NCBI GenBank assembly: GCA_026119935.1
Contig: JALRMH010000012.1
Span: 434,001-498,000, forward strand
DNA: 64,000 nt
Direction of reading: 5' to 3'
Source: Endothia cerciana
Lineage: Eukaryota > Ascomycota > Sordariomycetes > Diaporthales > Cryphonectriaceae
Shown: positions 22,191 to 35,620 of the stretch, piece by piece
Layout of the letters: the number at the start of each line of letters is the position of its first letter
Numbering within the stretch: position 1 is the stretch's first letter
Made by a program: the position numbers and the translations under genes
The notes under the pieces: generated by a model
What the model saw: the letters and a program-made list of their open reading frames with translations, nothing else
Database searches by the model: none
What the model was told of the DNA's origin: nothing

Positions 22191-24793
22191 ATGGAGCCAC
22201 AGGCCAGCCAAGAGATGCCCTACACCTCGTGTCGAGGGTTCATATGCCCATATACGATACGATACACGGGATCACAGCGTGATCGCTTCCCCGGGCACAG
22301 GCAGGTGATCCACCAGAGCATGCTCTTCGGCCCCGACACAGAGGACTACCCCGAGAACTTCACCGGCCAGTGGTAAGTTTCTCCTCCACCCCCCCCCCCC
22401 CCCGAAAAGCTCCTCAGGGGCCGTCAAGAAATGTTCCTTGTCGCATCGGTGTCAAAGGACACGGCACTGACACCCCCCAACCAAGGGAGGACTTTCCCCG
22501 TGTCGCCAGGCTCCGGAAGAACCTCACAGCGCTGTCCCAGCACTACAACCTCTACTTTGTCGCCTACCGGGGATACATACACGTCTACAAGCCCAACCGC
22601 AACCCCAAGAAGGTCCTGGGCTCGCCCCTGGCCATACTCGACCCGGAGCGGTCCAAGACCCCCATGTCCCAGTTCACGCACGGCCACGTCAACCGGCGCC
22701 TCCCCCACGAGGTCAACGATATGCTCGTCGGCGACCTCGGCGAGAAGGAGATCTTGCTGGTCGCCAGGGACAACGGCGACGTGGCGGCGTGGTACACCGC
22801 CACCATCGCACGGGAGGTCGAGGCCGGGCTGTCGGCGGGAGAGGGCGGGGAGCCCGACCGGGCAGGGAGGCTGCCGTCGCCGAGGCACTTCTTCGCGGAC
22901 AACGTCGGCATGTCGGCATGGGGTCTCGCGGTTCACAAGAAGTCCCGCCTGATCGCCGTCTCCGCCAACACCAAGGAGGTGACCGTCTTTGCGTTTGCGC
23001 TGGACGGCGAGGGGGCCGACGCGCAGTTCGAGGACATGCCGCCCGGCGTGGAGGACCTGCTCGCATCTACCTCCACGCTCCGGCCCGATGTCCCGCAGCC
23101 CCGTGTGCAGCCGGAGCTGCCCATGGGCTGGCACGCCCATGAGAATTCCCGAGAATGCCTGCACGGCAGGGGCCCGCTGGACCCGGAGGCCAGGGCGTGC
23201 GTTATCAGCCAGTACAGCAGGCTCACCCTGCTCGAGGCACGGTTCCGGACGCGGCGGCGGGCCTGGAGGATCGTCATCCCCGTCGGCGTCGAGGCGTCCA
23301 ACCTCCCGAGCGTGTCGTTCTGCGAGGACTCCAAGGGCAATGCAGATCGTATCGCGGTAATCGACATCAACGGCTGTCTGTTCGTTGCGGACATCTGGAC
23401 TATCAGGAGCAGGCCTTTCCGAGTCCCTCTACACAACGTCCAGACACCAGACGGGATAGGCTTTGGCCAGAACATGCATCAAGACATCCAGGGTTGGAAC
23501 GTGCTGCCTATCACTGACTCGCAACTTCTCCCGACCGAAAACCTCCGCTCGGCAATCGGGCTTCCTCCGTGGGATGCGGTCTACCGGGGCAAGACGAGTC
23601 GCGGCGCATGGCTGGATACGTCCAAGTGCATGAAACAGGTCCAGGATGACGCGGCATACAGAGAGCACTGTTGGCGCATTGACAACTACGTCTCCCACGA
23701 CGTCAGCACAATGCAGGACGGGCCGTGGGATGGCGAGGGCTGGCCCGACACCAAGTTCCTGCACGTGTCGGGCAGAGTCGCAGACCTGGCCTTCGACGAC
23801 AAGGAAGATGACCTCCTGGCCATGACCATGGTCCCCATCTCCGGCGACCACTACACCGAGTTCCCCAGCGCAAAGGCCCTCGCCGACTTTGCCAGCCAGA
23901 AGAGCGCCGAAGAGCGCATGGCCCGCCTCCCGCGCACGCTGACGCTGGCCGAGTTCCGCGACAAGAGAGGCCACGAGGCCGAGGCCGCGCACCTCCTGCG
24001 CGGCGTGAGCTTCCTGCGGGCGAACCAGGAGGACGTCGAGATGCTGAGCCTGACCGAGCCCCAGGACGGCTGCGGCGTCGTCTGCCACCACGTGCTCGCC
24101 GACACCAACCTCAACCACCAGCGGGGCCCGTGGGACATGCAGTTCGCCAGGCGCTGCTGCATGCTCGCGACGATCCCGGAGCTCCACCTGGTCGTCCTGG
24201 GCTCGATGTGCGGGCGCGTCGCGCTGCTCACGCTCACGAAGCCGGCGCCGGCGGCGGCGGCGGCCCCCACCCCGGGCAGCCCGGAACAGGCCCCGCGCCG
24301 CGCGTTCCGCGTGGATGCCGTGCTGCCTTTCAGGAGCGAGGAGGAGCACAAGCAGCGGCCTTATGTCTGTCTGCTGGGCATCGCGGTGTCGCCCGTCCCC
24401 GAGACTGCCGCGCCTGGTCTGGGGCTCAGGCGGGGACGGCGGAGCGCGCACGGCGGGCGGCGGGGCGGGAGGGCGGTGCCGGAGGTGGATCCCGGGCCGC
24501 CGAGACGGTGGCGTCTGATCCTGCATTATATGAACCATGATATGCTGCAGTACGAGATAACTAGACGCTCGGACGTGCCGGAGCCGACAACGGAGTGGGA
24601 GGAGAGGGCCTGGCGGAAGGAGTGGGGCGTCTCCCGCGCCAGCCATGGAGAGGAGTGCAGTGAGGAGGCAGAGAAGGACAGTTCCTGGTACCAGGGCGTC
24701 TATCAGAAGATCGACTCTGATGAGGAGGAGGATTCCGGAGTTGGTGATGAGGTCGAGAGCGAGGAGGGAGAGAACGATGTCGACCCAGCATGA
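22191..24793 (+). CDS. CRT10-family protein, 2 or more exons
   Basis: Exon 2 (22486-24793) encodes a long WD-like protein with CRT10-family features: RKNLTALSQHYNLYFVAYRG...IHVYKP near the start, HEVNDMLVGDLGEKEILLVARDNGDVAAW, an SAWGLAVHKKSRLIAVSANTKE blade, an IAVIDINGCLFVADIW blade, and a C-terminal RLILHYMNHDMLQYEI followed by a Glu/Asp-rich tail. An upstream exon ending at 22372 joins through an intron 22373-22485 (GTAAGT, CTGAC branch, CAAG acceptor, C15 run), giving QW-EDFPRV in perfect phase. With the ATG at 22191 the product has 829 residues, but the true start could be a further upstream exon. In yeast, CRT10 affects ribonucleotide reductase gene expression; a similar regulatory role here is inference. 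The family call rests on remembered sequence patterns. Confidence 0.72.
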
Positions 24794-27700
24794 ACGGGGT
24801 CGGAGTTCGGCGTCCGGTGCAGTTTGTCCAACTGAATAGCCATTCGTTAGGCTAGACGGGGCCTTGGTAACTGCGGCTAAGGTCCAGGTTCCCAACCCTC
24901 GTGCTGGAGGCAGGAGGCTCTGTTGTCCCGCCTTCCCCCCCCCCCCGGGGGGGGCTGCTGTCGGCCCACGAAGCAGTTTGCGCCCGTGCTTGAGCATCTC
25001 AGACGGCATTCTCCGGGGTCGAGCGAGATCCGTCCCTTGCCGTGAGCGTCCCGTGGCCTGGATATAGAGTAAGGATTCCTCCCAAGAGCAGACCACGAGA
25101 CCAGTCGGTCAGCGAAGCGGCCATGCACGAGTAATAGATAAACTACGCGCTTTAACATTCACATTGTTGGGGGACGAGAGAATACAGCAAGTCGGGCGTG
25201 CCCACCCGGCTGAGACGGTCCACGGCCTTGATGGCCGAAGCAACAGGTACCGGCCGCCATGACGTTCCTGTCAATCCGGCAGGTAAACGAGAGCGGGCAC
25301 CAGGCTTGTGAACATTAGGGGGAGAAGGGGGGGGGGGGCGGTTATCACAAAACTGCTCTGATGCCTGATGGAAGCGCGGTGGGAGCTATGCGTGGAGGTA
25401 GTGGGCTTTACATGGAGGGCCTAGGGAACCCCGATGGTCCCTCCAGCAATGGTCCCAAGATTCCGGCGTCCTTTTCTGGTCCACACGAGGGTTTCCTACC
25501 AAGGGAAAGGACGATGCCATACAAGTAAATGTGAGCCATGCCGACAGGAGATCTCTGCACGATTGAGACTGAGGAACCGGTAGTTCGGTACAAATCTCAT
25601 AGCTTGTCGAGGGCAGGACGGGATTTCCTGCCTCAACCCGGACTGGTATGTCCCGTAGGGTCGAGGGACCCCCTCGCATCTGGTCCAGGATCTGCATGCA
25701 GACACCCCGTCGAGAAGCATACGGCGCTTGCCCTGGAGGAGCCTCTCGTATGATCTGGGGATCCAGATGTGGCGTTGTAGCGTCTCTCTAGCTTCAGCAG
25801 CCCGCTTGACACTCCCAACCAGCTTGGTAGACCGCCTTGTTTGACCCCTTTTGATACTTCCACCATGGGATAGGATAAGTTGATGGCACATTTCGGAATC
25901 TGATTTTCCCACCAACCTAGACTATTCACCACCCCATATACTCCTTGGAGTACTGACGATCTAAAGCATTTAACGGGCTACTAGTTGTCAGTACCTCCCC
26001 AGGGGCAGACAGAGATGTAAAGTCCTCTGCGACTGAATGGATGGATGTATCTAGAGGGTTTCGGCCGTGATGGCTCTGACTTCCATTGCTCGGCAGTACT
26101 CAGCCACCTCCTAACGTGCTAGACAGTTTGCTTAGTTCTCGGAGGAAGACCTTGGAGTCTTGGCAACGAGCCCAGACAATTCTCCAGCCCAGGACTCACG
26201 ACGCATCTAGAGAGACATGCCTCTCCTCGACATTATCAGGTGCAGGGGGCAGTTCGGTCGAGAGATGCTGGGATCATGTGTGTCTATAAGGCTATCGAGT
26301 GCCAAATCACCAAACCACCCAAGACATCCCCATATCCACCTGTGGAGCAGCGTCCACCTGGGTCAGAAAATGTAGTTGCGGCACCATACCATGCACATCC
26401 TGGGATGGTGATTTCTGTTCAGTCATCCAGAGCCCTCGACAGAATGCTGCTTCTTGTCAAGTTCCTCATCGCCCTGCCGTGGCTCACCACCTCCAACCCT
26501 CAGTGTAGTTGCTGCTTGTCCACAGCCGAGTCGACTCCTGATCAGCCTTGCCACTACCCAGACGTTGTTTGGTGCGCTGCTAGTGCCCCGGCAGCCTTGC
26601 TTAGTCGTTAGCTCCAACCTCGAACGTCACCTTTGGGACAAGGCTGGCCCGTCAAGGAAGGGTCGAGGGCTCAGCAATAGAGCCCGGGCACTCTAGCCTC
26701 AACATCCTGTCCCAGATCAACGTCTCTCTACCAGAGGACCTCGGTTTAGACGGCGTAACCGAGGGCAAGATAGATCCTTGTGGTCACCCCGGGATCTTGC
26801 GGGGTTGCTGAAGCTCGTACCGCAAGGCTCGCTGTCGAAACACGTCACAATGGCGGGATCGAGATGCCAAATGAATCGACCAATCACCACGGCGTGCAGA
26901 TCCGAATCTCCTTTCGACCGGCGTAGCTACCGTACCCGGGGATGCTTGGCAATTGATGCCTAATGGCGATAGAGGCGAGAGGGTTGCAAGTCCAATGTTG
27001 TGGCGTTACACGACACCGGACCTGGCCCCCCAACCGAGCTCAAAGTCTGCGATAGGCTCTTGCCACGAACAATTTCGGACCGCAATGTTGCCTCTGACCT
27101 GCCGGCTGTTCTCAATGCCAACCCCCCCCCCCCTTCTGTCTAACCGAGCAGCATGCGGTTCGTCGGCACAAGACCGAGAATGGAAATATGGCCTGGGCAC
27201 AACAGTGTGGCAAGAACCCATGCGATCTCGTGTAGGTCGCCGCGTCATCGGGCCGCCACATTCGTTGAGTGTGGCAGTAGACTGCTTCTGTGAGGTGGAA
27301 AAGGATGCAGGACGGGTATTGCAGTGTGGAGAGCCCGGTTCCTGTACCCTTCTTCGCTGTCATCCGTGGCCATCCAGCCTTTTGATCCGACGTTCAGCTC
27401 GTTCCATCTCGTTCCATCTCGTATTCCGCACGCTGTTCAGAAATCAGTCAGCGATCATCCAGGGCATGCCAGCCCGTAGAGGTTATGGGGTGGCCAGGAG
27501 TCCCGCGAGGAGACCGTTGACCGGCGCAGATCAGCGGGGGCCCTCAAATATCTACCTGCATGGTAACACAATGTATGCCGTGTTCATATGAGCCTTTATC
27601 GTGTTTTGATTCCGCGACCGCGACAAAAACTGGAAGGGTGTCAGAGAATCGTGTGGTTCGAAACGAGCCACGTCCTTGCCGCAAGCGACCAGTCAGGACG

Positions 27701-30700
27701 AGGACACATAAAAACGTGAGCGTCTGATGGTGGAGGCGCCTCCGGGATTGGGCTACCGTTGAATGAAATAGAAATCTGGTAGCACGCAGAAGCATGTAGC
27801 CGGGGTGATAAGGTCTCTATCCGGATACGAATCTTCGTTGGGTGGAAGGACAAGAGCAGCCACCGGCGATCCATGTTTGTCAGGTGCGTTGATCACGATG
27901 TCAGCTCTGGCCGCGGCGTACTGCAACCTACGCAATGCAGTGACAGGCGGGTGTTGACTGGACCAGAAAGGCATCCTTCTGACCTGCCCCCGGCCGTGTG
28001 GCTGTGAGCCTGACAACCACGGATCCTATGAAGTCTTACCACGCGGTTAAGAAGACCCAACTTGCCGGATATCAGGCAAAGGTGGAGATGGTACCGAACT
28101 TTGGACAGATCCCTCAGAGCCCATAAGCATGAAACGAGAGCGGTCCCTAGCTCCCGCGTGACAGCCTGGAATGTGCTAGTCACCAGCCTCTGGATTCCAA
28201 GCAACGGTCGTCCCTGCTCACCGCTAACCGCGGGATGGCGCCAGAGACTAAGCCGGGCCCCGCTGCGGAACGAACCTTCTTTCGACTTCATCTCTTCTTG
28301 TCAGCCCGGCGGAGCACGTAGGCCCACGGGCGCCGACGGTACCTCGCCGCCGGGTACAACATCTGTACACAGTGCCGGCCATCCCCGCCGACGTCTCAAT
28401 CTCCTTGCGCGTTGCAGCTTTGCTTCTTGTGGGTCCGGCGAGTTGCTTTTGTCCCTTTCCTGGCCGGTGGCCGCAAGTGGACCGCTAAATTTAGCTTGTG
28501 ACCGGTCCTCATGGGCGTTTTCGGAGGGCAGCATGGAGCCAGCGCAGATCCTTGACCGATCTCCAAATGTTCCTTTCTTATAGTGGCCCTATCTCGCTTC
28601 TGCTCGGCCAAGTGCAGCAGCAGCAGCAATAGCTCGAGGCGATCGTCCCGGCTGGGCACGGGAAAGCCGGGTCAGGGTTGCACTGTCTTTAGAGGCACTC
28701 CCCCTTGAGCTGATCGGCCGGCGCGCAGTACATCTGTAGATCTGCAGATCGTGCCGACGCGGGCGTGAGTATCACCCGAGACGCGGCTCGTTTAGTAGAG
28801 GTGCAGGAGGACATCGACAGCCACTCTGGGGGGGGGGGGGAGGGGGGAACAGGTCGCGCAGCGGGGGTCCCTCACGACAATGAAGCTCAACATGGCTCTA
28901 TCATTGGGCTCTTGCAGTTTTTCTTGGCGGTAGGTGGCTTTCACCGGTCTACTCGGGATTGCTGTTTGGGCAGCTATCTATGCAGCCAGAGTTTCTTCTT
29001 CGACGTATGTAGCCATAGGCGTGCGGTGCGATGGGCCATTTGACGCCTGCATAGGCGATCCCGTACACCGCCGGTGATTGATGCCGTGGCTTCCCGCCTC
29101 TGCAATGTCCGATCACGGTTTGGCCCAGCTCTTGATGTGGTGTTGTGACCATCGTCATGATGACGAATGTCGGTCGTCGGCGTCGACGGGTTATCGAGGG
29201 GTCGGTATCTAGGTGCTCGACCGGAGGCGTGGGTCCGGTTACTCGTCAGCTGCAGCTGTCGGCCGTCCTGCAAGTCCCCAGTGTGGACGCACCTCCCGAT
29301 ATCTCTGATGTTCCACGCGTGAGTATCGGTTGTTTCCCAGACGAAACGGCTTCATTTCGGTGGTGGGAAGGTACCGACGTGTCTTTTGAACAACGTGGCG
29401 TTGATACCCCAAGTCAAGCCACGCTCGTGCCCCGTTATGAGTGGATAACCGCTTGACAAGCTCAGTGTATGCCGCGGAGGGAGGCAAAGCTCGCATCTCG
29501 TCCGCTGGTATGTGACACAGCCTTGGAATGTGAGCGCAGGTTCCTGTTGGTGGCCCCAAAGGAGCTCCAACTGCAGCATCCAATGTGCTTCGTGCGGAAA
29601 CTTGCTGGCTTTCCGGTTAAACGTCAAGGAGGAGGGGCGTCTCGAAGCAGCCGGAACCTGCAGATATGCGTTGTGATGTTCGCATTCGTCGACAGACAGG
29701 TCGGGTGCAGTGCGCTGAAGTATCAAAGGAGCTGGCTGCGTCGTTATACGTCCTTCTCGTCTCGCTTAGTTGTTCGGCGTCCGTTGATGTCGCCTGTACC
29801 GCTACGAGACATCATCAGCATCTTCCTCTTCTTGGCAGGTAATCGGAGCCGGTGTTCCTACTTGCTCACTGCCTGCTTTGTTGTCTTCCTGCTGCGGCCT
29901 GAGTGGTCTCTAGGCTGTCGAGTCCTTGAGCCAGCCACGTGTTCTGTAGTTGATCTGAGTCCCTCTAGACGCGAGACCCGGGAAGGGGGGTGGGGGAAGT
30001 TTCCCTCGCCTCGTCTCGGGGACGAGACTCACTGAATGTGATATTCCGGCATGGGGTCGTCCATGACGATCCCGATGATGGGTGCGGACACGCGAGGGGT
30101 CGTGGGTTCGACTGTATCGGTACCCGTAGGCAGGGTCTACTGTTGAGGTCGGGGATGCCTGGTGTTCTCTTTGTCGGAGTCTCTTGTCCATGAAGATGAT
30201 GAGGTCAAAGGATTCGTCCAAGGGGATCCTCTGCTGGGGGGAAGAGACTTACGATAACATGACTGAGAAGTTCTAATGGTGTGCCTGGAGCCTGACGAGG
30301 GAGGGAGAAGGTCTCTGCTCAGGTAGCACGGGCCACTAAGTAGCAATGGATCAGCACCCGGAATTGTCTGCATAGCGCTACCTAACACAACTGTATTTTC
30401 TCGACCGCCTATGAAATGCCTTAGCCATGGCGTCCTCATCCCAAAGAGGTTCCAAGGCTTGCTGTAAGACTACAAAGGCCCCTCCTCGAATCAATATACA
30501 ATGAGCGTCACTCCAGGAGCAGTTGATAAGCAGAGCGTGAGAGATGGAGTAATGAGTCATTTAGGAACAAGATCAAGTCATAGTGACTGCATACTAGAGC
30601 GTAAGGAGATAGAGGTCATGGTGGGTATCTACAAAGTCCGTGAGATGCCGGTGCACCGGAGCTTTTCCTTCACAATCCTTTTTGCCCACCACGCCAAAAC

Positions 30701-30844
30701 AATGCGGTGTACATTACGCCTATCACAGGCCAGGAGAAGCGATAAGAGACTGCCGGAACAGGATCAGGAACAGAATTAAAACTTCAAGTTGCTGCCGTAG
30801 GAACACATACAGGTACAGGAAAACAGGTGTCGACGAGGCCAACC
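24794..30844. other. About 6 kb without a supportable gene
   Basis: No recognisable domains or exon chains on either strand. It contains a C12G8 palindrome (24935-24954) just 3' of the CRT10-like gene, and G/C runs at 25327-25338, 27122-27133 and 28828-28840. The minus-strand frame running into 25096 is a shadow of the CRT10-like gene. Confidence 0.5.
24935..24954. repeat. C12G8 self-complementary tract
   Basis: Twelve C are immediately followed by eight G, forming a perfect 8-bp-arm palindrome about 140 bp after the CRT10-like stop codon. It may be a hairpin in the 3' UTR (inference). Confidence 0.85.
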
Positions 30845-32265
30845 TCAGTTGGGGTACTTGCGAAGAGGGAAGAACTGCGAGGGCATCGGGTCAAAGTGGA
30901 AGACACGATCACCCATCTCTCCAAAAGCATCCTTCCACTCCCGGTGCAGGGCCGGAACTCTGGGGCCAAAGGCAGAGCTGCTGAGGCGGAGGCGGACGAG
31001 ATGTCGACGTTGGTCTGGGCTGTCCGTAAAGCCATCTCTGCGGTGAAGGACGGTCTGGTTGGCAACGAAGTGAATGTCTCCCGGCTGTGTGACGAATGAG
31101 AACTCGGTGGCACGGGCGATGGCCTCGACAGCATCAAGGGCCTCCACCTGCTGGGCGGTCAAGGTGGGCAAGTGAGACTTGCGGGGGTGGGTGGAGGATC
31201 CAAGGAGGGGGGCACGGCCAAAGTTGAACAGCACCTTGCCGTCCTCATTGAAGATGACGGGGCGACACTGGTAGCGGGGGAAGGCGAAAGGCCAGTTCCC
31301 GGCAGCGAGGGTGCGGACCAGGTCCGGCCGAGTAGCTGCAAGAACGTTGTAGATAGTGGCTGTCGAAGAGATCACGCACTTCCCGCCGTCGACAGCAACA
31401 TTTCGGGTCAGCCAAGCAATGGAATCCCCGGTTTCCTCTGTGTGAAATGTCTGCAGGGAGATGTTAGCGAGCAATCAGAGCACAACGGGGCACGCGTGCG
31501 GGGTTGGTTTGTGCTAGAGGCGCCTTACGATCGGATCAGTAGAGTGGCGATGGTGGGCACCATTGGTCTTGTCGGCGATGATGTGGACTAGGCATACTCT
31601 GTCAGCATGACCGGAAGAGATGCTGGCGAAACGAGGGGGCCTCACCTAGGCAGTTTCCTGCTCGGTCTTGACGTCCGATCTTGCCCCCAATGTAGGTGCT
31701 GATGCCCATGAAGATCATCGTCAGATCGCCACTAGAGAAGTCTGCAGTGTTGAGGCCTCGAAGAACAGCAAATCCACGGCCATTGTGGATTTCCTTGCTG
31801 AGCCTACGCAGAGCAATGCCCACGGTCGGGAGCGGGAAGTTCTTGTCCGTGATCTTCGTAGCATTGAGCCCCAACTCTAAAAGACAAGCTAGTTAGCGTC
31901 GTTGCAACCAAACATGCAAGGCTGACCGATAGACAGGGGCGGCAAGCGAGGCTGAGATGGGTGAAAACCAGAGTGGTGCCGGTAGTGGATGCTAGAAGGC
32001 CCCGGCTGAAGCCATGTCAGGAGCGAGTATGGGCGGGCTTATACATACTCTTGAAGTCGTTCAGGCCCTGCTCAATCTCAGAGACCTCTGTAGCACTCAG
32101 GTGGTAGATGAACTCATGATTGTTGGAGAACTTGGCGGCGGTCCAAGCAGAGTCACCGTGGATCATGGCAGGAAAGCCCTCTGGCAGAGCATTGGCACCA
32201 ATGCCAATGCCCTTGGCATCAGCCCAGGGGGCAGGGACGACAGTCTGAGCGTCAACTGAAGACAT
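30845..32265 (-). CDS. TauD/TfdA-type Fe(II)/2-oxoglutarate dioxygenase, 4 exons
   Basis: Minus-strand exons 32265-32049, 31876-31646, 31587-31529 and 31450-30845 join in frame to 370 residues. Donors are GTATGT, GTGAGG and GTAAGG (minus strand), acceptors TTTTAG, CCTAG and TGCAG. Family signatures run in order: EIEQGLNDFK, NFPLPTVG...LHNGRGF-like EIHNGRGFAVLRGL, a GRQD segment, FHTEETGD carrying the proximal iron ligands (His172, residue 174), and GDIHFVANQTVLHRRDGF with the distal His305, followed by RHLVRLRL with the 2-oxoglutarate-binding Arg. The proximal carboxylate is Glu174 where most fungal relatives have Asp, so the facial triad reads HxE...H. Likely reaction: 2-oxoglutarate-dependent hydroxylation in the cytosol; substrate unknown (sulfonate use cannot be assumed). 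Intron 1 is the least certain junction. Confidence 0.82.
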
Positions 32266-32459
32266 GATCAAGACAAGGCCGAGGAAAGTGGGTGTATGGA
32301 TCTGATGCTATAAGAAGCTGGTATTGTATGTCGGCCTGGAAGCCAGGAGCATGTAGGAGGCAATGTTGAGGTGGGATGAGGAGGGCTTGAAAACAAGACG
32401 GAGGGCTTGGAAGTAAAGACGTCAACAGGTGATGATGCAGGCAGGGTGTTGTGGAGTCG

Positions 32460-32460
<1 letters not shown>

Positions 32461-32490
<30 letters not shown>

Positions 32491-32500
32491 TTGCTGCTGT

Positions 32501-32559
<59 letters not shown>
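32461..32559 (-). repeat. 33-unit CAG/CAA triplet tract
   Basis: On the minus strand, 28 CAG and 5 CAA units run without any other triplet. The tract lies about 195-295 bp upstream of the dioxygenase start codon, in its promoter or 5' UTR. The glutamine frame is open for a further 200 or so bases upstream (Thr/Ser-rich) and ends at a stop shortly downstream, but contains no ATG. Confidence 0.9.
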
Positions 32560-32560
<1 letters not shown>

Positions 32561-34404
32561 GTTGGCGTGGTTGTGGTTGTATTGCTTGTGGTGGTATCGG
32601 CGGTGTTAGGGATGGTATTGATTAAGGTTCTGATGGTTATGATGGTGGTGTGGTGATGGTAGTGTGTGAGCTGAAGTGTGACGAAGTTGAGAGGAGAAGT
32701 TCGGGGACAGGTCGGGGAGGAGGCCGTTTAAAGGGTAACAGGATCAAAACAACATCAGTCTCTGCCAAGGGGAAGCACGGTGATGGAGCGACCTTGAGAT
32801 CGGATCACGGGCCCGTCCGCCTGCCATTCGCCCAACATGGCGACAAAGCAAGAGACCTCTGGAGGAGCATGTATATGGGAGCTTGCTGCTTCTCGTTCGA
32901 GCTTGTCTCCGGGAAAGCTACCCGACTGTGACATCCTGCACAGCGCGGGAGGTGAACCGGGCGAGGTTCCTTCTTGTCTATACACCAGCTAGGCCCAGCA
33001 GGTGGGAGGCAAAGTGGCCTGGATGAAAAAAAAAAAAAAAAAAAAAAATCCTCGCTTCTCGTTTAGGCCAGGGAACAGTCTGAATGGTTATCTCCTCGAA
33101 CAGTGATGGTATCGGACGGACAAGGGCTCTGTCATGACACTGTGCTGTGGTCGCGGCCCTCCAAGGTCGTTCTGCAGGCAACGCGTAGATGATACATACA
33201 CCCCAGGTGGGAATGAAACCCATGGGTGAGGTACTGAAATTCTGCGGCCGGATTCTTGGACCGTATAGAATGCCACTAGCAAGCTGCAGCTGGGTGTTGT
33301 GATGGGTCCATCAAACAGGGTCGAATTCGTTCTGCAAGACCTTGTCACACCTCATTATACAAGATGATGTCTTGGCTGGGGGTGAGGGAAGAGACAGGTC
33401 TCTGCTGATACTCTGCAGCGGTGTCTGTTGCCCTCCTCGACCCCAGGTGCCCAGGACGCACAAGCAATTTCGCCCTCCGATCACGGTAGGACTTAACCTC
33501 GGGGGAACTCTCAGGGTCGCGCATATCGGAAAGCCTCACGGGAAGGAGAAAAAATTGCTCTGGGAGGGTAAAGTATGTGTCGGAAGGCATGCGCATGCCC
33601 CGGATGGGGGTAGCCACAGGGACTGACATTGGTCCTCGACCAGATTCAGCTCTGTTGGGCATATCTGAAGCCTGGGCTACCTACCACAGTAAAGAGACCT
33701 GCAAGGTGCAGAACGGTGCTGACCCACCCCTGAGACGGGGGAGCTGCAAAGAAGGGCGTCTCGGGCCTCGGGCCTCGAGGACTATCCCACGAGGGGAAGC
33801 AAGAGTCTCAGAGGCTTGGCGCACTGTTTGTGTACAAGGAAAGCGATCAGCAAGGAGTGTCGTGGAGCAATAGTCACTGAGGCATGTAGACTTCAAGGCG
33901 TGGTACACGCACGAGAGCGTCGACTTCGGGAAGGCCTCGGAGAGGGTACTCAACCAAGAGGATGCCAGCAGGTCTGTATGCGCAGGGAGAACAGCTTGCT
34001 TCTCCCTGTTGCGTCGCACGTAATGCAGTGTAGCCAGACCGGGCCGCAGACATGTCGTGGCCGCATCCGTGGATAGAAAAGTACAGCCGTCATCTGGGTA
34101 AAAGACTCGTATACGCTTCTGCAATCATGTCTCTGAGGATAGCTCATTTCGGAAGCATGATGGGGCCAAGACGCTGTGGAACCTGACTGGTAACCTCAAG
34201 ATCTGGTCACAAAACGATACCGATCTAGTCCGTTCTTCATGGGGGGCAAAGGCAGTTTTTAGTATCACTTTGAAAGCAGCCGGAGGGATTGACACGAGAG
34301 AGAGACCGTTCCTCTGGCGAGGAAAGTTTTTCTCGCCACGATCTACTTACCCAGTGTGGGAACGGTCACGCTGTGCCCGCGCTGACAGCTCCTCAACGGT
34401 ATGT

Positions 34405-34447
34405 CTGTGTAGTGTGTGTGTGTAGTGTGTGTGTGGTGTGTGTGTGG
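34405..34447. repeat. (TG)n-rich tract
   Basis: TG dinucleotides interrupted by TAG and GG, about 43 nt, intergenic. Confidence 0.8.
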
Positions 34448-35562
34448 ACGCTCGAGCCATCGAGAAACGCTCCGAGGGCCCGGCGCTGAGACACTGGGGA
34501 AGCGGTCGCACCGGGGGGGGGGGGTCAAGACCTCACTGCCAGTTGTCAAATAGGCCGCTGGAAGTTACGGTGTGCGTCTCCAACACGGCTGCCTTGACCC
34601 TGGGCCAGGTGGTTCCGTCGTGTGCCTGGGGTTATGGCTCACTTTGCCCAGCCAGCCAAGACGTATCCTCGCTGCAAACGCGTTCCCCGAGTGTGCCATG
34701 TGTCAATCAATGGTCGTGTGCAGGTATGATTGATCCACCAATGCCTGCCCCTAATTTCGCAGTCTGATAGATGTCGAGCCTTCGGGCATCAACGACGCCC
34801 AGACAGGCCCTTGGGATCGCTGTTCCATACGACTCAGGCCGTCAAGGAGCTGCGGGATCTTGTTGCTGAAGACTCTCGGTGCTCCATCAAGATAGCCCTG
34901 ACATTCGGTAATTTCGGCAAACGTCGATACCCGTTCAGGGGCGTTTGCCGTCCTTGGTGGACCACCTGGGGAATCTGCCGGAACAGCCAAGATGGCTGCC
35001 CAACCGCCCAATTTTCCTACGACATCCCAACTTCGCGTCGTATCTCTCGTGTCCTCCTTCTTATTGTCGCGTCATTGCCCCCCCTGCTCCTTGTCCTCCT
35101 TCCCAAAAGCAGCGTTAAGATCACTCCTGGTTCCGGGAAAAATTGCCTGTTCCATCGTTCCAAGATGCTTCGCCAAGTACTCCATAGCGCTTGTAGGAGC
35201 GCTTGATGACAGTTGCAGCGAGCAGCAGCGGCAGCGGCAGCTCACATCCTGAAGCGCTTCGTTCCCGTACACCATAGGTCGAACGGAGTGAAACCAACGC
35301 ATCAGGCTAACAAGCGGTGTCTCAACCTTGCCCATGTGTTTGTCGCTTGAATACCGAACTTCTGCATTTTCCATCTCATTGGTCGTGTGTCCGGTTCGAT
35401 AGCGCACTTTCAGTGCCCAGTAATGAAGCCTCCTCTGGGTCACAGAACGAGATCTACAATTCACCTACGGCTAATCGCTAAATACGAATTCTAAATAGAG
35501 GAAGATAAGTTTTTTCACTCCGAAGGGGTCATGGCAAGCAACGGGCGCACCCGTCCCAAAGG

Positions 35563-35572
35563 ATATACATAC

Positions 35573-35620
<48 letters not shown>

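Noticed and set aside
23429..25096. Minus-strand 555-residue open frame
   Set aside because: Antisense shadow of the CRT10-like gene, Arg/Ala/Pro-rich, no domain.
30100..30125. GGTTCGACT motif resembling a tRNA T loop
   Set aside because: The flanking bases do not form a T stem and there are no acceptor or D arms.
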